Part shown: positions 1-7,639 of the stretch, one piece after another
Position numbering within the stretch: position 1 is the stretch's first letter
How the letters are laid out: the number at the start of each line of letters is the position of its first letter
NCBI GenBank assembly: GCA_038530575.1
Contig: JBCBCP010000064.1
Span: 1-16,543 of the forward strand
Direction: 5' to 3'
DNA: 16,543 nucleotides
Source: JBCBCP01 sp038530575
GTDB lineage: Bacteria; Pseudomonadota; Alphaproteobacteria; Rhodobacterales; Rhodobacteraceae
The notes under the pieces: model-generated
The model's database searches: none
Seen by the model: only the letters and a program-made list of their open reading frames with translations
Told to the model about the DNA's origin: nothing
Program-made: the position numbers and the translations under genes

Positions 1-6
1 TTCAAG

Positions 7-492
7 ATGAAGACCAAGACGCTTCTTTCGATGACCGCAGCCGCACTGATCGCAGGCACCGCAGCCTTTGCCGGTGGCATGAAGAAGGACATCGTGGACA
101 CCGCAGCCTCCACCAACCAGTTCAACACTCTGATCGCCGCAGCGCAGGCCGCTGAGCTGGTCGAAGTGCTCAAGAGCGACGGCCCGCTGACCGTCTTCGC
201 ACCCACCGACGCTGCCTTCGCCGCACTGCCCGAGGGCACCGTCGAAGAGCTGTTGAAGCCCGAGAACAAGGAACAGCTCGCCGCGATCCTGACCTACCAT
301 GTTGTGGCAGGCAATGTGACATCCGATATGCTGCAGGACGACACAACGGCCGAAACCGTGAACGGCGCAACCATCGCGATCGATCTGGACACCGGCGTCA
401 TGATCAACGACGCAACCGTGACGACCGCTGACGTGGCGGCCTCCAACGGCACGATCCACATCATCGACAAAGTTCTGATCCCGGGCAGCTAA
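7..492 (+). CDS. Secreted single-domain fasciclin (FAS1) protein
   Basis: A 161-residue exported protein. Residues 1-22 form a Sec signal peptide: basic MKTK start, hydrophobic core, and an AFA-GG cleavage site after A22. The rest is one FAS1 domain. The H1 motif TVFAPTDAAF lies at 62-71, a YHV motif follows mid-domain (LTYHVVAG), and the H2 motif IHIIDKVLIP is near the C-terminus. FAS1 domains generally mediate adhesion at the cell surface or in the periplasm; the ligand here cannot be read from sequence. The length suits the bacterial secreted single-FAS1 family. There is no lipobox cysteine or membrane anchor, so the product should be soluble in the periplasm or released. The ribosome binding site lies outside the window, so the start is the first ATG and not independently confirmed. 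A terminator follows. A larger FAS1 protein is encoded at 5973-7601. Confidence 0.93.
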   Translation: MKTKTLLSMTAAALIAGTAAFAGGMKKDIVDTAASTNQFNTLIAAAQAAELVEVLKSDGPLTVFAPTDAAFAALPEGTVEELLKPENKEQLAAILTYHVVAGNVTSDMLQDDTTAETVNGATIAIDLDTGVMINDATVTTADVAASNGTIHIIDKVLIPGS

Positions 493-517
493 GCCCAGCG
501 CATCAGGCAGTATCGGA

Positions 518-545
518 GGGCGGTCCATCGCGGGCCGCCCTTTTT
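518..545 (+). terminator. Rho-independent terminator after the FAS1 gene
   Basis: GGGCGG (518-523) pairs with CCGCCC (535-540) and is followed by TTTTT (541-545). It sits 26 bases after the FAS1 stop codon. There is no A-run on its left, so it should act on plus-strand transcripts only. Confidence 0.85.
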
Positions 546-548
546 GCG

Positions 549-833
549 TTACGGGGTCCGCGCGCCCGGGTGCTCTGGCCCCCAAATCGCACCCGTATCC
601 TGTGCCAGGCGCTTTGCCTGCAGCAGGTCCAGCGCCGCAAGCGCCCGCGCCTTTGTTCCGGTTTTCAGAAAGGCCCTGCGATAAGCCCGCCGGACCGAAG
701 CTGGATCCCATTACAGCGCGGCGTCGGCAAGCCAGCAGCGCAATTCCGGCGGCAACCGGTCATAGTCGCGCATCGGATCACCCCGGCGCCGCTTGCGCCG
801 CAGGCTTGTCGCGCCCCTGTTACCTTGTGCCAT
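549..833 (-). pseudogene. DUF6525-like small basic protein, interrupted by in-frame TAA
   Basis: On the minus strand an ATG at 833 is preceded by GGAGG at five bases spacing and opens a frame reading MAQGNRGATSLRRKRRRGDP, then a segment with YDRLPPELRCWLADAAL. A TAA at 711-713 (codon 41) ends it. The same frame then continues without another stop for 53 codons (WDPASVRRAYRRAFLKTG..., then an LAALDLLQAKRLAQD helix, ending WGPEHPGARTP) to a TAA at 549-551. The whole resembles the short arginine-rich DUF6525 proteins of Rhodobacteraceae, in which I recall a proline-tryptophan pair at the position of the stop. The good ribosome binding site and conserved-looking second half argue for a recent nonsense mutation, or a base-call error. 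It lies 61 bases after the glutamate-synthase-like gene on the same strand. Family assignment is from memory and moderate in certainty; no function is known to me. Confidence 0.6.
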
Positions 834-865
834 TGCCGCCTCCGGCCCTTGAATAGGCAAAGACT

Positions 866-890
866 ACGTTACTTTATAACGTTCTGTAAC
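866..890. promoter_or_regulatory. AT-rich dyad upstream of the DUF6525-like gene
   Basis: CGTTA (867-871) and TAACG (877-881) form a perfect inverted repeat around CTTTA. GTTAC (868-872) and GTAAC (886-890) form a second, wider one, and ACGTT recurs directly at 866 and 879. The patch is markedly AT-rich for this genome and lies between the end of the glutamate-synthase-like gene and the start of the small minus-strand gene. It may be an operator or promoter; no clean -35/-10 pair was found. Confidence 0.3.
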
Positions 891-894
891 CCGT

Positions 895-2379
895 CTATTC
901 CGCCGCAGCGCGGGGATAGAGGACACTCATCGGGACCGACCGGCCGTCGTCTTGCACAACGCGCACATGGCGGCGGCGCAAGAGGCGCGGCTCGCTCACG
1001 CCAGCCGAGTGGGCAATCATTTCGACTTCATGGATCATTTCGCGGGCGTAATGCGCGACCCGTTCTTTCTTGTCCGTCACGACGAGACCCTTCTGGAACC
1101 GCTTCTGGTGCGTCGTGATTCCGGTCGGACAGGTATTCTTGTTGCACTTAAGCGCCTGGATGCAGCCCAGTGCGAACATGAACCCGCGGGCAGAGGTCAC
1201 GAAATCCGCGCCGGTCGCCAGCGCCCAGGCCACATCGCCGGGGTTCACCAACTTGCCACTGGAGATAAGCCGGATCCGCGATTTGAGCCCCGCCGCGTCG
1301 CGCAGGTTGGCGACCATCGGCAGGGCCTCGCGAACGGACATGCCGACAAGGTCCATCAGCGGCATCGGCGCAGCGCCCGTGCCGCCCTCGCCGCCGTCGA
1401 TGGTGATAAAGTCCGGCGCGCTGTCTGCGCCCCGCGCTACGATCTCGGCGAAAAGCCCCTCCAGCCCTTCATCGCCGCCGACGGCCATCTTGATACCCAC
1501 CGGCTTGCCAGTCACCTCTCGGATATGGCCGATCAGGTCCAGCAGATCAGGCCAATCCTCGACCTCCCGGTGGCGGTTCGGGGAAATCCCGTCCTGCCCC
1601 ACCCGCAAGCCCCGGATGCGGGCAATTTCCTCGGTTACCTTTTCACCGGGCAGGATGCCGCCCTTGCCCGGCTTGGCGCCCTGGCTCAGCTTGACCTCGA
1701 ACATCTTGACCGCATCATGCGCCGCGACCTCGCGCAGCTTGTCATCCGACAGCGCACCGTCTTCGTCGCGCACACCGAACTTGGCCGTTCCCATCTGAAA
1801 GACCACGTCGCAGCCGCCTTCAAGGTGGAAGGGGCTGAGCCCGCCCTCACCGGTGTTGAGCCAAATGCCGGCCGCCTTGGCCCCATGGCTCAGCGCGCGC
1901 ACGGCGGGTTTTGAAATCGCGCCGTAGCTCATGCCGGAGATGTTGAAGAACGACGGCGCGTCATAGGGCTGCCGCGCCGTTGGGCCAATGCGCAGCGGCT
2001 CGGACGATGCGTATTGATCATCCAAAGGCGGGAACGGGTCGTTCACGAAGATCGGCGTGCCCGGAATCGCCGTGTTGCGGGTAGACCCAAACGCAATCGT
2101 GTTGCCCTTGCCCCCGCCCGCGCGCTTCACCCAATCACGCTGTGCCCGGTTAAACGGCAGCTCCTCACGGTCCATCGCAAAGAAGTACTGACGAAAGAAC
2201 TCGCCCAGCTCGGTAAAGAGGTGCCTGAAGCGCCCGATCACCGGGTAATTGCGCCGGATTGCATCGTGGGTTTGCGTGCGGTCGATGACGAACAGCACCG
2301 CCGCCACCGCGACGAGCGCCCCGATGCCGACCACGAAGGCCACCGCCAGGAAATTCAGCGCATCCATTGCGAAACCCAT
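895..2379 (-). CDS. FMN-binding glutamate synthase-domain membrane protein
   Basis: A 494-residue protein with the synthase (FMN/TIM-barrel) domain of glutamate synthase but no glutaminase domain. Residues about 9-32 form one hydrophobic membrane segment. The barrel starts near SYGAISKPAVRALS (151-164). Other landmarks are KLSQGAKPGKGG at 230-241, the glycine-rich IDGGEGGTGAAP at 328-339, and cysteines C406, C412 and C417 in the C-x5-C-x4-C spacing that binds the [3Fe-4S] cluster in glutamate synthase. The product probably carries FMN and an iron-sulfur cluster and is membrane-tethered; the true substrate of these stand-alone proteins is unsettled, so I do not call it GltB. The start at 2379 is preferred because GGAGG lies five bases upstream; the in-frame ATG at 2391 would overlap that ribosome binding site. 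It is transcribed divergently from the RTX gene at 2644. Confidence 0.9.
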   Translation of the reverse strand: MGFAMDALNFLAVAFVVGIGALVAVAAVLFVIDRTQTHDAIRRNYPVIGRFRHLFTELGEFFRQYFFAMDREELPFNRAQRDWVKRAGGGKGNTIAFGSTRNTAIPGTPIFVNDPFPPLDDQYASSEPLRIGPTARQPYDAPSFFNISGMSYGAISKPAVRALSHGAKAAGIWLNTGEGGLSPFHLEGGCDVVFQMGTAKFGVRDEDGALSDDKLREVAAHDAVKMFEVKLSQGAKPGKGGILPGEKVTEEIARIRGLRVGQDGISPNRHREVEDWPDLLDLIGHIREVTGKPVGIKMAVGGDEGLEGLFAEIVARGADSAPDFITIDGGEGGTGAAPMPLMDLVGMSVREALPMVANLRDAAGLKSRIRLISSGKLVNPGDVAWALATGADFVTSARGFMFALGCIQALKCNKNTCPTGITTHQKRFQKGLVVTDKKERVAHYAREMIHEVEMIAHSAGVSEPRLLRRRHVRVVQDDGRSVPMSVLYPRAAAE

Positions 2380-2477
2380 CGCATCCTCCATTCAAATTTG
2401 CGGCCACCCTCGCCCGCGCCAGAGAATCGCACAAGCCTTGGCGCGCGCACGGAGCGTCGCGATTACGTGCGAACCCT

Positions 2478-2490
2478 GAAACATTGTTTC
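2478..2490. promoter_or_regulatory. 13-bp perfect palindrome in a divergent spacer
   Basis: GAAACATTGTTTC is a perfect palindrome about a central T. A second nested pair, TGCGAA (2468-2473) and TTCGCA (2488-2493), overlaps it. It lies about 100 bp before the glutamate-synthase-like start and about 150 bp before the RTX start, as an operator for a dimeric regulator would. The half-sites recall LacI-type operators, but the regulator is unknown. Confidence 0.35.
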
Positions 2491-2643
2491 GCAGCCTGCA
2501 ACAGCGGGGCCGAGACAGCGGAATATGTCGAAGCTGACACGCTAATGCCCTGATTTCGCCAGAATCTATTACCCACCACCGCATCGCGCGTGCTAGCGTC
2601 GCGGCGCGGGCTGCCACCCGCCAAGACCTGGGGAAATGAAATC

Positions 2644-4950
2644 ATGCCGACGAATTACACCGAAACGTTCAGCCGTCCGGACGACTTTGGACAACCTGCC
2701 GTGGACGAGTTGAACGGCGGCGTGCCCGTCCCCATCGAAGTTGGCGATACGATCACCGGAAACGTCGGCCAGGATTTCGGCACGAACCGGGACAATACTG
2801 ATCGCTACGAACTGTCAGTGACGCCGGGAAAGACCTACGTGTTCGATGTGACGTCCTCTACAACCGGCGACAGCCTGAACCTTACGGTCGGCGATCAGCA
2901 AATCACCAAGAGCGCCCTCGACCCACTCGGCAGCTTCACAGAACGGCTGACGGTCACGGCAGACGCAACCGGCCTGATCGAAATCTCGGCATTTTCCTTC
3001 CGCCCGACGGGCTGGACGTTCGAGTTGGTCGAGATCATTGATCCCACGCCCACGGGCGTCCCCGGCATCGACTTTCAGGAGACCGAGGACACAGGTATCG
3101 ACGGCGCCGCAGGCATCGACGTGAACGCCATCGCGCGCGGCGTCACCGACGACACCCGCGCCGTGCCGCGGGACACCAACGCGGAAAATGACCTGTTTTC
3201 AATCATCGCGAACCCCGGTCAGACCTACCAGCTGCGCATCCGGATCGAAGAGATCGCAGAGACTTTCTTCTCGCTCGACCTGTTTTCCAACTCGTTGTCG
3301 ACAGACAACGCTGCCGCGCTCACTGTCAGCGATGGGGGCGAAACGCTGCAATTCGATGGCGAACCCTCCGTGGTCGGCAGTTTCGTGATCAAGTCCGACG
3401 CGGACGGCGACTATATCGAATGGACGCCCACCGTTGGCGGCTCTTTCTTCTTCCAGATGACCTATTTCGGTGACGACGCGGGCGGCGCTGCGCCCGACGC
3501 AATCAACTACGCGCTTGCGCTCTCAGACACAGGAACACCCGCCGTGCCCAGCATCTTTGCCGGCCCGACCTCGGGCGACGACAACCTGACAGGCAACATG
3601 ACGGCCGATACCATCGACTTGCTGGGCGGCAACGACACATTCCTTGCCCTTGGCGGGTCGGACAAGGTGACCGCGGGCGCGGGCGATGACCTGGTCGAAG
3701 GCGAATGCGGCAACGATCACATCACGGGCGATGAGGGCGACGACACGCTGCACGGCGGCAATGGGCGCGACACGCTGCTGGGCGGCGCGGACATGGACCT
3801 GCTGGAAGGCGGCAACAACGAAGACCTGCTCGACGGCGGCTCGGAAAACGACACGCTCAAGGGCGACGCGGGCGACGACACCATGCTGGGCGGCGACGGG
3901 GACGATGACCTTGACGGCGGTCTCGGCGATGACAGCCTGACACTGGGCGCGGGATCAGACATCGTGCGCCTGATGAAGTTCCGCGGGAATGACACCGTCA
4001 CCGACTTCACCGTGGGCGAAGACCTGCTGGACGTGTCCCACTTCAAGGTCTGGGACATCGATCAGCTGTCGATCCAGGCCAATGATGACGGCGTGCGCAT
4101 CAACTTTGGCAACTTCCAGTATGTGCAGCTCGATGGCCTCGCGCTTGGCGATCTAACGAACGCCGACTTCATCCTCGACGACGCCCCCGAAATGGTGACG
4201 AGCGAGGGCTCCGACAATCTGATCGGCACCTCGGACGGCGATCTGTTCGAGCTTGGCGCCGGGTCCGACACCGTGGATTCGCGCGGCGGTGCCGATACGA
4301 TCGACGGCGGCTCCGGTCGCGACTGGATCGACGGCGGCTTTGGCGATGACCTGATCTCCGGCGGCACGGGCGCTGACGTGATCTGGGGCGACGGCGGCAA
4401 CGACACCATCGATGGCGGCAGCTCCAACGACCGGCTTTTCGGACAGGGCGGAGACGACCTGATCCGTGGGGGCAGCAACAACGACCAGTTGTTTGGCCAA
4501 GGCGGTGAAGACTCGCTTTTCGGTGAAAACGGCAACGACCTTCTGGATGGCGGGGCTCGCGACGACAGCCTGCATGGCGGCGGCGGCAAGGATACGCTGA
4601 TTGGTGGGCTGGGCGACGACACGTTGCAGGGCGGCACCAACGATGACCTGCTGACTGGCGGTGAAGGCGCGGATGTCTTCGACTTCGACTGGAGCCTGCG
4701 CCGTGACACCGTGACGGACTTCGAGGATGGGGTCGATCTGCTGGACGTGTCCGACCTCGGCATGACGGATATCAGCCAGATCAACTTCGTGCAGGTGGGC
4801 GATGATGTTGTCGGCGACTTCGCCGGGCTCTTCGGCGGCAAATCGTCGATCACCCTTCTGGATACCGACCTTGCAGACCTCAGCAATGCGGACCTGATCC
4901 TTGATGTGCCCTTTGTCCCGCCGGTTGTGGGCACGGACCTCGCCGACTAG
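2644..4950 (+). CDS. Large RTX calcium-binding protein (5' part, ends at in-frame TAG)
   Basis: A 768-residue product with no Sec signal peptide, as expected for type I secretion. Residues about 25-300 look like two beta-sandwich modules of the PPC type (GDTITGNVGQDFGTNRDNTD, then the similar NDLFSIIANPGQTYQLRI). RTX nonapeptide repeats of the GGxGxDxLx kind follow in two blocks, about 308-439 and 519-680. Each block is closed by a DTVTDF...DLLDVS segment typical of the strand capping RTX blocks. The blocks should fold as calcium-loaded beta-rolls outside the cell. The start is the ATG at 2644; the upstream ATG at 2590 adds 18 residues with no RTX-like character, and GGGGAA lies before 2644. 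The TAG at 4948 falls inside a third repeat block, so the C-terminal secretion signal is expected in the downstream part. Truncation could block export. No protease, lipase or other catalytic motif was recognised. Confidence 0.85.
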   Translation: MPTNYTETFSRPDDFGQPAVDELNGGVPVPIEVGDTITGNVGQDFGTNRDNTDRYELSVTPGKTYVFDVTSSTTGDSLNLTVGDQQITKSALDPLGSFTERLTVTADATGLIEISAFSFRPTGWTFELVEIIDPTPTGVPGIDFQETEDTGIDGAAGIDVNAIARGVTDDTRAVPRDTNAENDLFSIIANPGQTYQLRIRIEEIAETFFSLDLFSNSLSTDNAAALTVSDGGETLQFDGEPSVVGSFVIKSDADGDYIEWTPTVGGSFFFQMTYFGDDAGGAAPDAINYALALSDTGTPAVPSIFAGPTSGDDNLTGNMTADTIDLLGGNDTFLALGGSDKVTAGAGDDLVEGECGNDHITGDEGDDTLHGGNGRDTLLGGADMDLLEGGNNEDLLDGGSENDTLKGDAGDDTMLGGDGDDDLDGGLGDDSLTLGAGSDIVRLMKFRGNDTVTDFTVGEDLLDVSHFKVWDIDQLSIQANDDGVRINFGNFQYVQLDGLALGDLTNADFILDDAPEMVTSEGSDNLIGTSDGDLFELGAGSDTVDSRGGADTIDGGSGRDWIDGGFGDDLISGGTGADVIWGDGGNDTIDGGSSNDRLFGQGGDDLIRGGSNNDQLFGQGGEDSLFGENGNDLLDGGARDDSLHGGGGKDTLIGGLGDDTLQGGTNDDLLTGGEGADVFDFDWSLRRDTVTDFEDGVDLLDVSDLGMTDISQINFVQVGDDVVGDFAGLFGGKSSITLLDTDLADLSNADLILDVPFVPPVVGTDLAD
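3565..3960 (+). repeat. RTX nonapeptide repeat block 1
   Basis: Tandem GGxGxDxLx-type nonapeptides run from the SGDDNLTGN unit to LTLGAGSD, roughly residues 308-439 of the RTX protein. At DNA level they appear as diverged 27-base units around GGCGGC-NNN-GACGAC. One unit (DLVEGECGND) carries a cysteine, unusual in this repeat type. Confidence 0.85.
4198..4683 (+). repeat. RTX nonapeptide repeat block 2
   Basis: About eighteen diverged nonapeptides, from EGSDNLIGTS to LTGGEGADVFDF, roughly residues 519-680. Two near-identical consecutive units contain RLFGQGGDD and QLFGQGGED (4432-4515), suggesting a recent internal duplication. Confidence 0.85.
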
Positions 4951-5766
4951 CTGACGCTCGCCTCAGGGACAGACAGTCTTGATGCGCTAGGCGGCGACGA
5001 TTCAGTTGCCGCTGGCGCTGGCAATGACACGGTCGATGGCGGGGAAAGCAATGACACGCTGGATGGCGGCGGCATTGACACGATTGAGGGCGGGGCGGGC
5101 TTTGACTGGCTCAGCTTCACTTGGCAAACGGTTGAGCGCAGCACCGTAACGACGCCCACGGTGGGCCTCGACATCAATGGTCAAACCGGCAGCTACGGCA
5201 TCCGACTTCAGGGCACGGCCATCACCGTGCTTGAAGGGACGTTCAGCGGGATCGAAGCAATCATTGGCAGCGAACTGGACGATGTGATCCGCGAGGGGAC
5301 GCGGTTCTCGGATAACGACGTAGACCGGATCGAAGGCGGCGATGACAGCCTTGTCGGCGGAGACGGTGATGACCGACTGTCCGACGGACTGAACAACGAA
5401 ACGCTGATCGGTGGCAGTGGCACGGATGTCCTTCCGGGCGGGGAGGGCAGCGACACCTACGAAGGCGGCCTTGGCAGCCGCGATGTGCTGATCTTTTACG
5501 TGGACAACGGAACAGCGCAGTTCGTGCTGAACCATACGCAGCAGGACGTGCACGTCCTGGATATTCCGACGGATCCGCCTGTTGTCGAAGCGGACTGGTT
5601 CGAGGCCAACCTGCGAGCTGCTCAGGTCGGCGCGAATGTTGTCGTCACGGTGGCCGGCTTCACCAATTTCTCGATCACGTTCTTTGACCGATCGCTGGCC
5701 GACGGCGGCTTCGGAGCGGACGGCACGCCGATCACCGGCATCACCTCGTACTGGGACGTCATCTAG
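4951..5766 (+). pseudogene. 3' part of the RTX gene, separated by the TAG at 4948-4950
   Basis: This stretch is in the same frame as the upstream RTX gene and stays open for 271 residues to the TAG at 5764-5766. It begins in the middle of an RTX repeat block (LTLASGTDSLDALGGDDSVA). A linker with FSGIEAIIGSELDD follows, a standard spacer element in large RTX proteins. A fourth repeat block lies at about 5329-5466, then a roughly 95-residue C-terminal domain with no repeats, where type I secretion signals reside. Removing the single stop gives one 1040-residue protein. The only candidate internal start is GTG at 5161 with no ribosome binding site, so independent translation is unlikely. I read it as the severed end of one gene; readthrough or a base-call error are alternatives. 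Confidence 0.75.
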
Positions 5767-5784
5767 GGCCGCTCTGCCCTTTTT
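5765..5784 (+). terminator. Terminator at the end of the RTX gene
   Basis: AGGGC (5765-5769) pairs with GCCCT (5776-5780), followed by TTTT (5781-5784). The hairpin begins inside the stop codon of the full-length RTX frame, supporting 5766 as the original gene end. Confidence 0.6.
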
Positions 5785-5972
5785 GACGCCAATCGTCTGC
5801 AACGTCCGTTCACTCGGCACCCTTCAAAAAGGCGAACAATCGGCGGCATTCCGCGCCAATGTCGCCGGAACGGCAACAAACAGCTGGATCACTTTGCGCT
5901 GTTCACAAAACCGTTTGATCCACGACCGGCGGCCCCCCGTATCCCGCCCATAACCAAACGGGAGGACAGCCA

Positions 5973-7601
5973 GTGGCAACCCAATCCATCGCGCAAATCG
6001 CGACAGACAATAACTTTTCCATCCTGCTCGCCGCAGTTGGCTTGATCGACGCGAATACAGACGCCGACCTTGCCGGTGCGCTCTCAAGCCCCGGCTCACT
6101 CACGGTCTTTGCACCAACCAACGCGGCTTTCGGCGCGCTGGCCACCGACCTCGGCTTTACCGGCGACGCCTCGGACGAAGCCGCGGTAACAACCTTCCTC
6201 GTCGATAACGTGCCGGTCGAAACGCTGCGCGCCGTTGTCGAATACCATGTGCTGGGCACTGTGGAGCGGGCCGAAGACATCGCCGCCGCGTCCGAGCTGA
6301 CAACGCTTAACGGGCTGACGATCACGCCTGACCTGCCCACCTTGGTCGACAACGAACCGGACGCCATCGACCCCAGCCTTGTGGACACGAACATCGAGGC
6401 AACAAACGGCGTCGTGCATGTCATCGACCGCGTCTTGCTGCCCGTCGATCTGCCGCAGATTTCCACCGGCAGCTTCACGGATCTGGTCATTGCGACCTCA
6501 GGCGCGTCCGGCTTTGACACCAACGGCGCTGACTTTGACCTTCTGCGCGAGGCGCTGGTGGCCACCGGCCTCGACCAGACGCTAGACATGGACAGCCTCG
6601 ACCTGACCGTCTTTGCTCCAACCGACGCGGCCTTCGTATCGCTCAGCCAGACATTGGGCTATGGCGGCAGCGACGAGGCCGGCGCGCTTTCCTATTTGCT
6701 GGACGCCTTGAACTTGCTGAACGGCGGCAATGGCGCGGGTCCGCTGCTGGAAACGGTACTGAAATATCACGTGAGCGGCGAAAGCCTGCAAGCCAGCCAA
6801 GTGTTGGAAAGCACCACCATCGAAACGCTGGCGGACGTCGATATCGGCGTGAACGGCACAACGCTCGAAGACGCCGATCCTGACTTGACTGACCCGAGCC
6901 TGATCGCCACCGACATTCAGGCAACGAACGGCGTGCTGCACGTCATCGACGAGGTGCTCATTCCCGCCGACCTGCTTCAATCGAATGGCGCAAATGACGT
7001 CGATTTCGTCATCGCGGGCGACGGACGCAACTTCATCTTCACGGGCCGCGACAACGACCTGATCGATGCGGGTGGCGGGCGCGATCTTGTCTTCTCCGGC
7101 AGTGGCAATGACCTCGTCCTCGGCGGGCGCGGGCGTGATATCGTCTTTGGCGGGTCGGGCGACGACACGATCAAGGGGGAATGGGGCCACGACAAGTTGC
7201 TCGGCAACTTCGGTGACGATGACATCTCGGGCGGCAGCGGGCGCGACCATATCTTTGGCGGTCTCGGCGACGACATCCTTGCCGGTGATGGCGCGGCGGA
7301 TCGCCTCTTTGGCGGCTGGGGTGACGACACGCTCGAAGGCGGCCGAGGCCGCGACGTCCTGTCGGGCGGCTGGGGCGACGACGTCTTTGTCTTTGGCGCA
7401 GACTTTGGCCGCGACCTCGTCAACGACTTCCGCATCGGCCACGACCAGATCGACCTCAGCGCACTTGGCACCTCGTGGGACAGCGTCGAACACCAGATCC
7501 ACGGCAACGGGCGCAATACCCGCATCGAACTGGACGAAGGCACAATCATCCTGCGCGGCGTGAACGACGCGCATCTGGATGAAGACGACTTTATCTTCTG
7601 A
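5973..7601 (+). CDS. FAS1-FAS1-RTX secreted protein
   Basis: A 542-residue protein starting at GTG 5973, with GGAGGA six bases upstream. There is no signal peptide; the first FAS1 domain begins almost at residue 1. FAS1 domain 1 covers about 4-157 (H1 TVFAPTNAAF at 44-53, YHV at 91-93, H2 VVHVIDRVLLP at 147-157). FAS1 domain 2 covers about 168-331 (TVFAPTDAAF 212-221, KYHV 264-267, VLHVIDEVLIP 321-331). Both have a matching insert before H2 (DPSLVDTNIEATNG and DPSLIATDIQATNG), so they probably arose by internal duplication. RTX repeats occupy about 357-475, capped by a C-terminal segment of about 65 residues with DLVNDFRIGHDQIDLS. The likely route is type I secretion, with calcium-driven folding outside the cell and an adhesive role; the role is inferred. 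Exporter genes are not in the window. Confidence 0.92.
   Translation: MATQSIAQIATDNNFSILLAAVGLIDANTDADLAGALSSPGSLTVFAPTNAAFGALATDLGFTGDASDEAAVTTFLVDNVPVETLRAVVEYHVLGTVERAEDIAAASELTTLNGLTITPDLPTLVDNEPDAIDPSLVDTNIEATNGVVHVIDRVLLPVDLPQISTGSFTDLVIATSGASGFDTNGADFDLLREALVATGLDQTLDMDSLDLTVFAPTDAAFVSLSQTLGYGGSDEAGALSYLLDALNLLNGGNGAGPLLETVLKYHVSGESLQASQVLESTTIETLADVDIGVNGTTLEDADPDLTDPSLIATDIQATNGVLHVIDEVLIPADLLQSNGANDVDFVIAGDGRNFIFTGRDNDLIDAGGGRDLVFSGSGNDLVLGGRGRDIVFGGSGDDTIKGEWGHDKLLGNFGDDDISGGSGRDHIFGGLGDDILAGDGAADRLFGGWGDDTLEGGRGRDVLSGGWGDDVFVFGADFGRDLVNDFRIGHDQIDLSALGTSWDSVEHQIHGNGRNTRIELDEGTIILRGVNDAHLDEDDFIF
7029..7397 (+). repeat. RTX repeat block of the FAS1-FAS1-RTX protein
   Basis: About a dozen nonapeptides such as GGRGRDIVF and GGSGDDTIK. 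Many carry arginine at the fourth position (GxGRD), a flavour different from the GxGDD units of the RTX gene upstream, so this block was not simply copied from it. Confidence 0.85.
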
Positions 7602-7604
7602 AGC

Positions 7605-7634
7605 AAAAAAGGGCGCCCAAACCGGGCGCCCTTT
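7605..7634. terminator. Bidirectional rho-independent terminator
   Basis: GGGCGCCC (7611-7618) and GGGCGCCC (7624-7631) form an eight-pair stem around AAACC. It is flanked by AAAAAA on the left (7605-7610) and TTT on the right, so it can stop both the plus-strand FAS1-RTX gene and the minus-strand clpB, which converge here. Confidence 0.9.
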
Positions 7635-7639
7635 CGCGT

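Noticed and set aside
570..1118. 182-codon plus-strand frame after the first FAS1 gene
   Set aside because: Starts right after a terminator, lacks a ribosome binding site, and lies antisense to the DUF6525-like gene and the 3' end of the next gene.
952..1914. 320-codon plus-strand frame opposite the glutamate-synthase-like gene
   Set aside because: Antisense shadow of a clearly conserved gene; histidine/arginine-rich composition without motifs.
3565..4683. Tandem DNA repeats as a possible CRISPR or minisatellite
   Set aside because: They are diverged codons for RTX nonapeptides, in frame, without unique spacers.
4062..4934. Long minus-strand frames opposite the RTX repeats (also 3717-4058, 6582-7574, 6977-7606)
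   Set aside because: Low-complexity Ser/Pro or Val/Ala-rich mirror images of the repetitive RTX codons, with no ribosome binding sites.
4948..4950. Genome-wide TAG reassignment
   Set aside because: TAG ends the glutamate-synthase-like gene, dinB and the receptor at natural positions.
5886..5921. GGATCA/TGATCC inverted repeat before the FAS1-RTX gene
   Set aside because: Six-base arms 24 bases apart; too short and widely spaced to claim.
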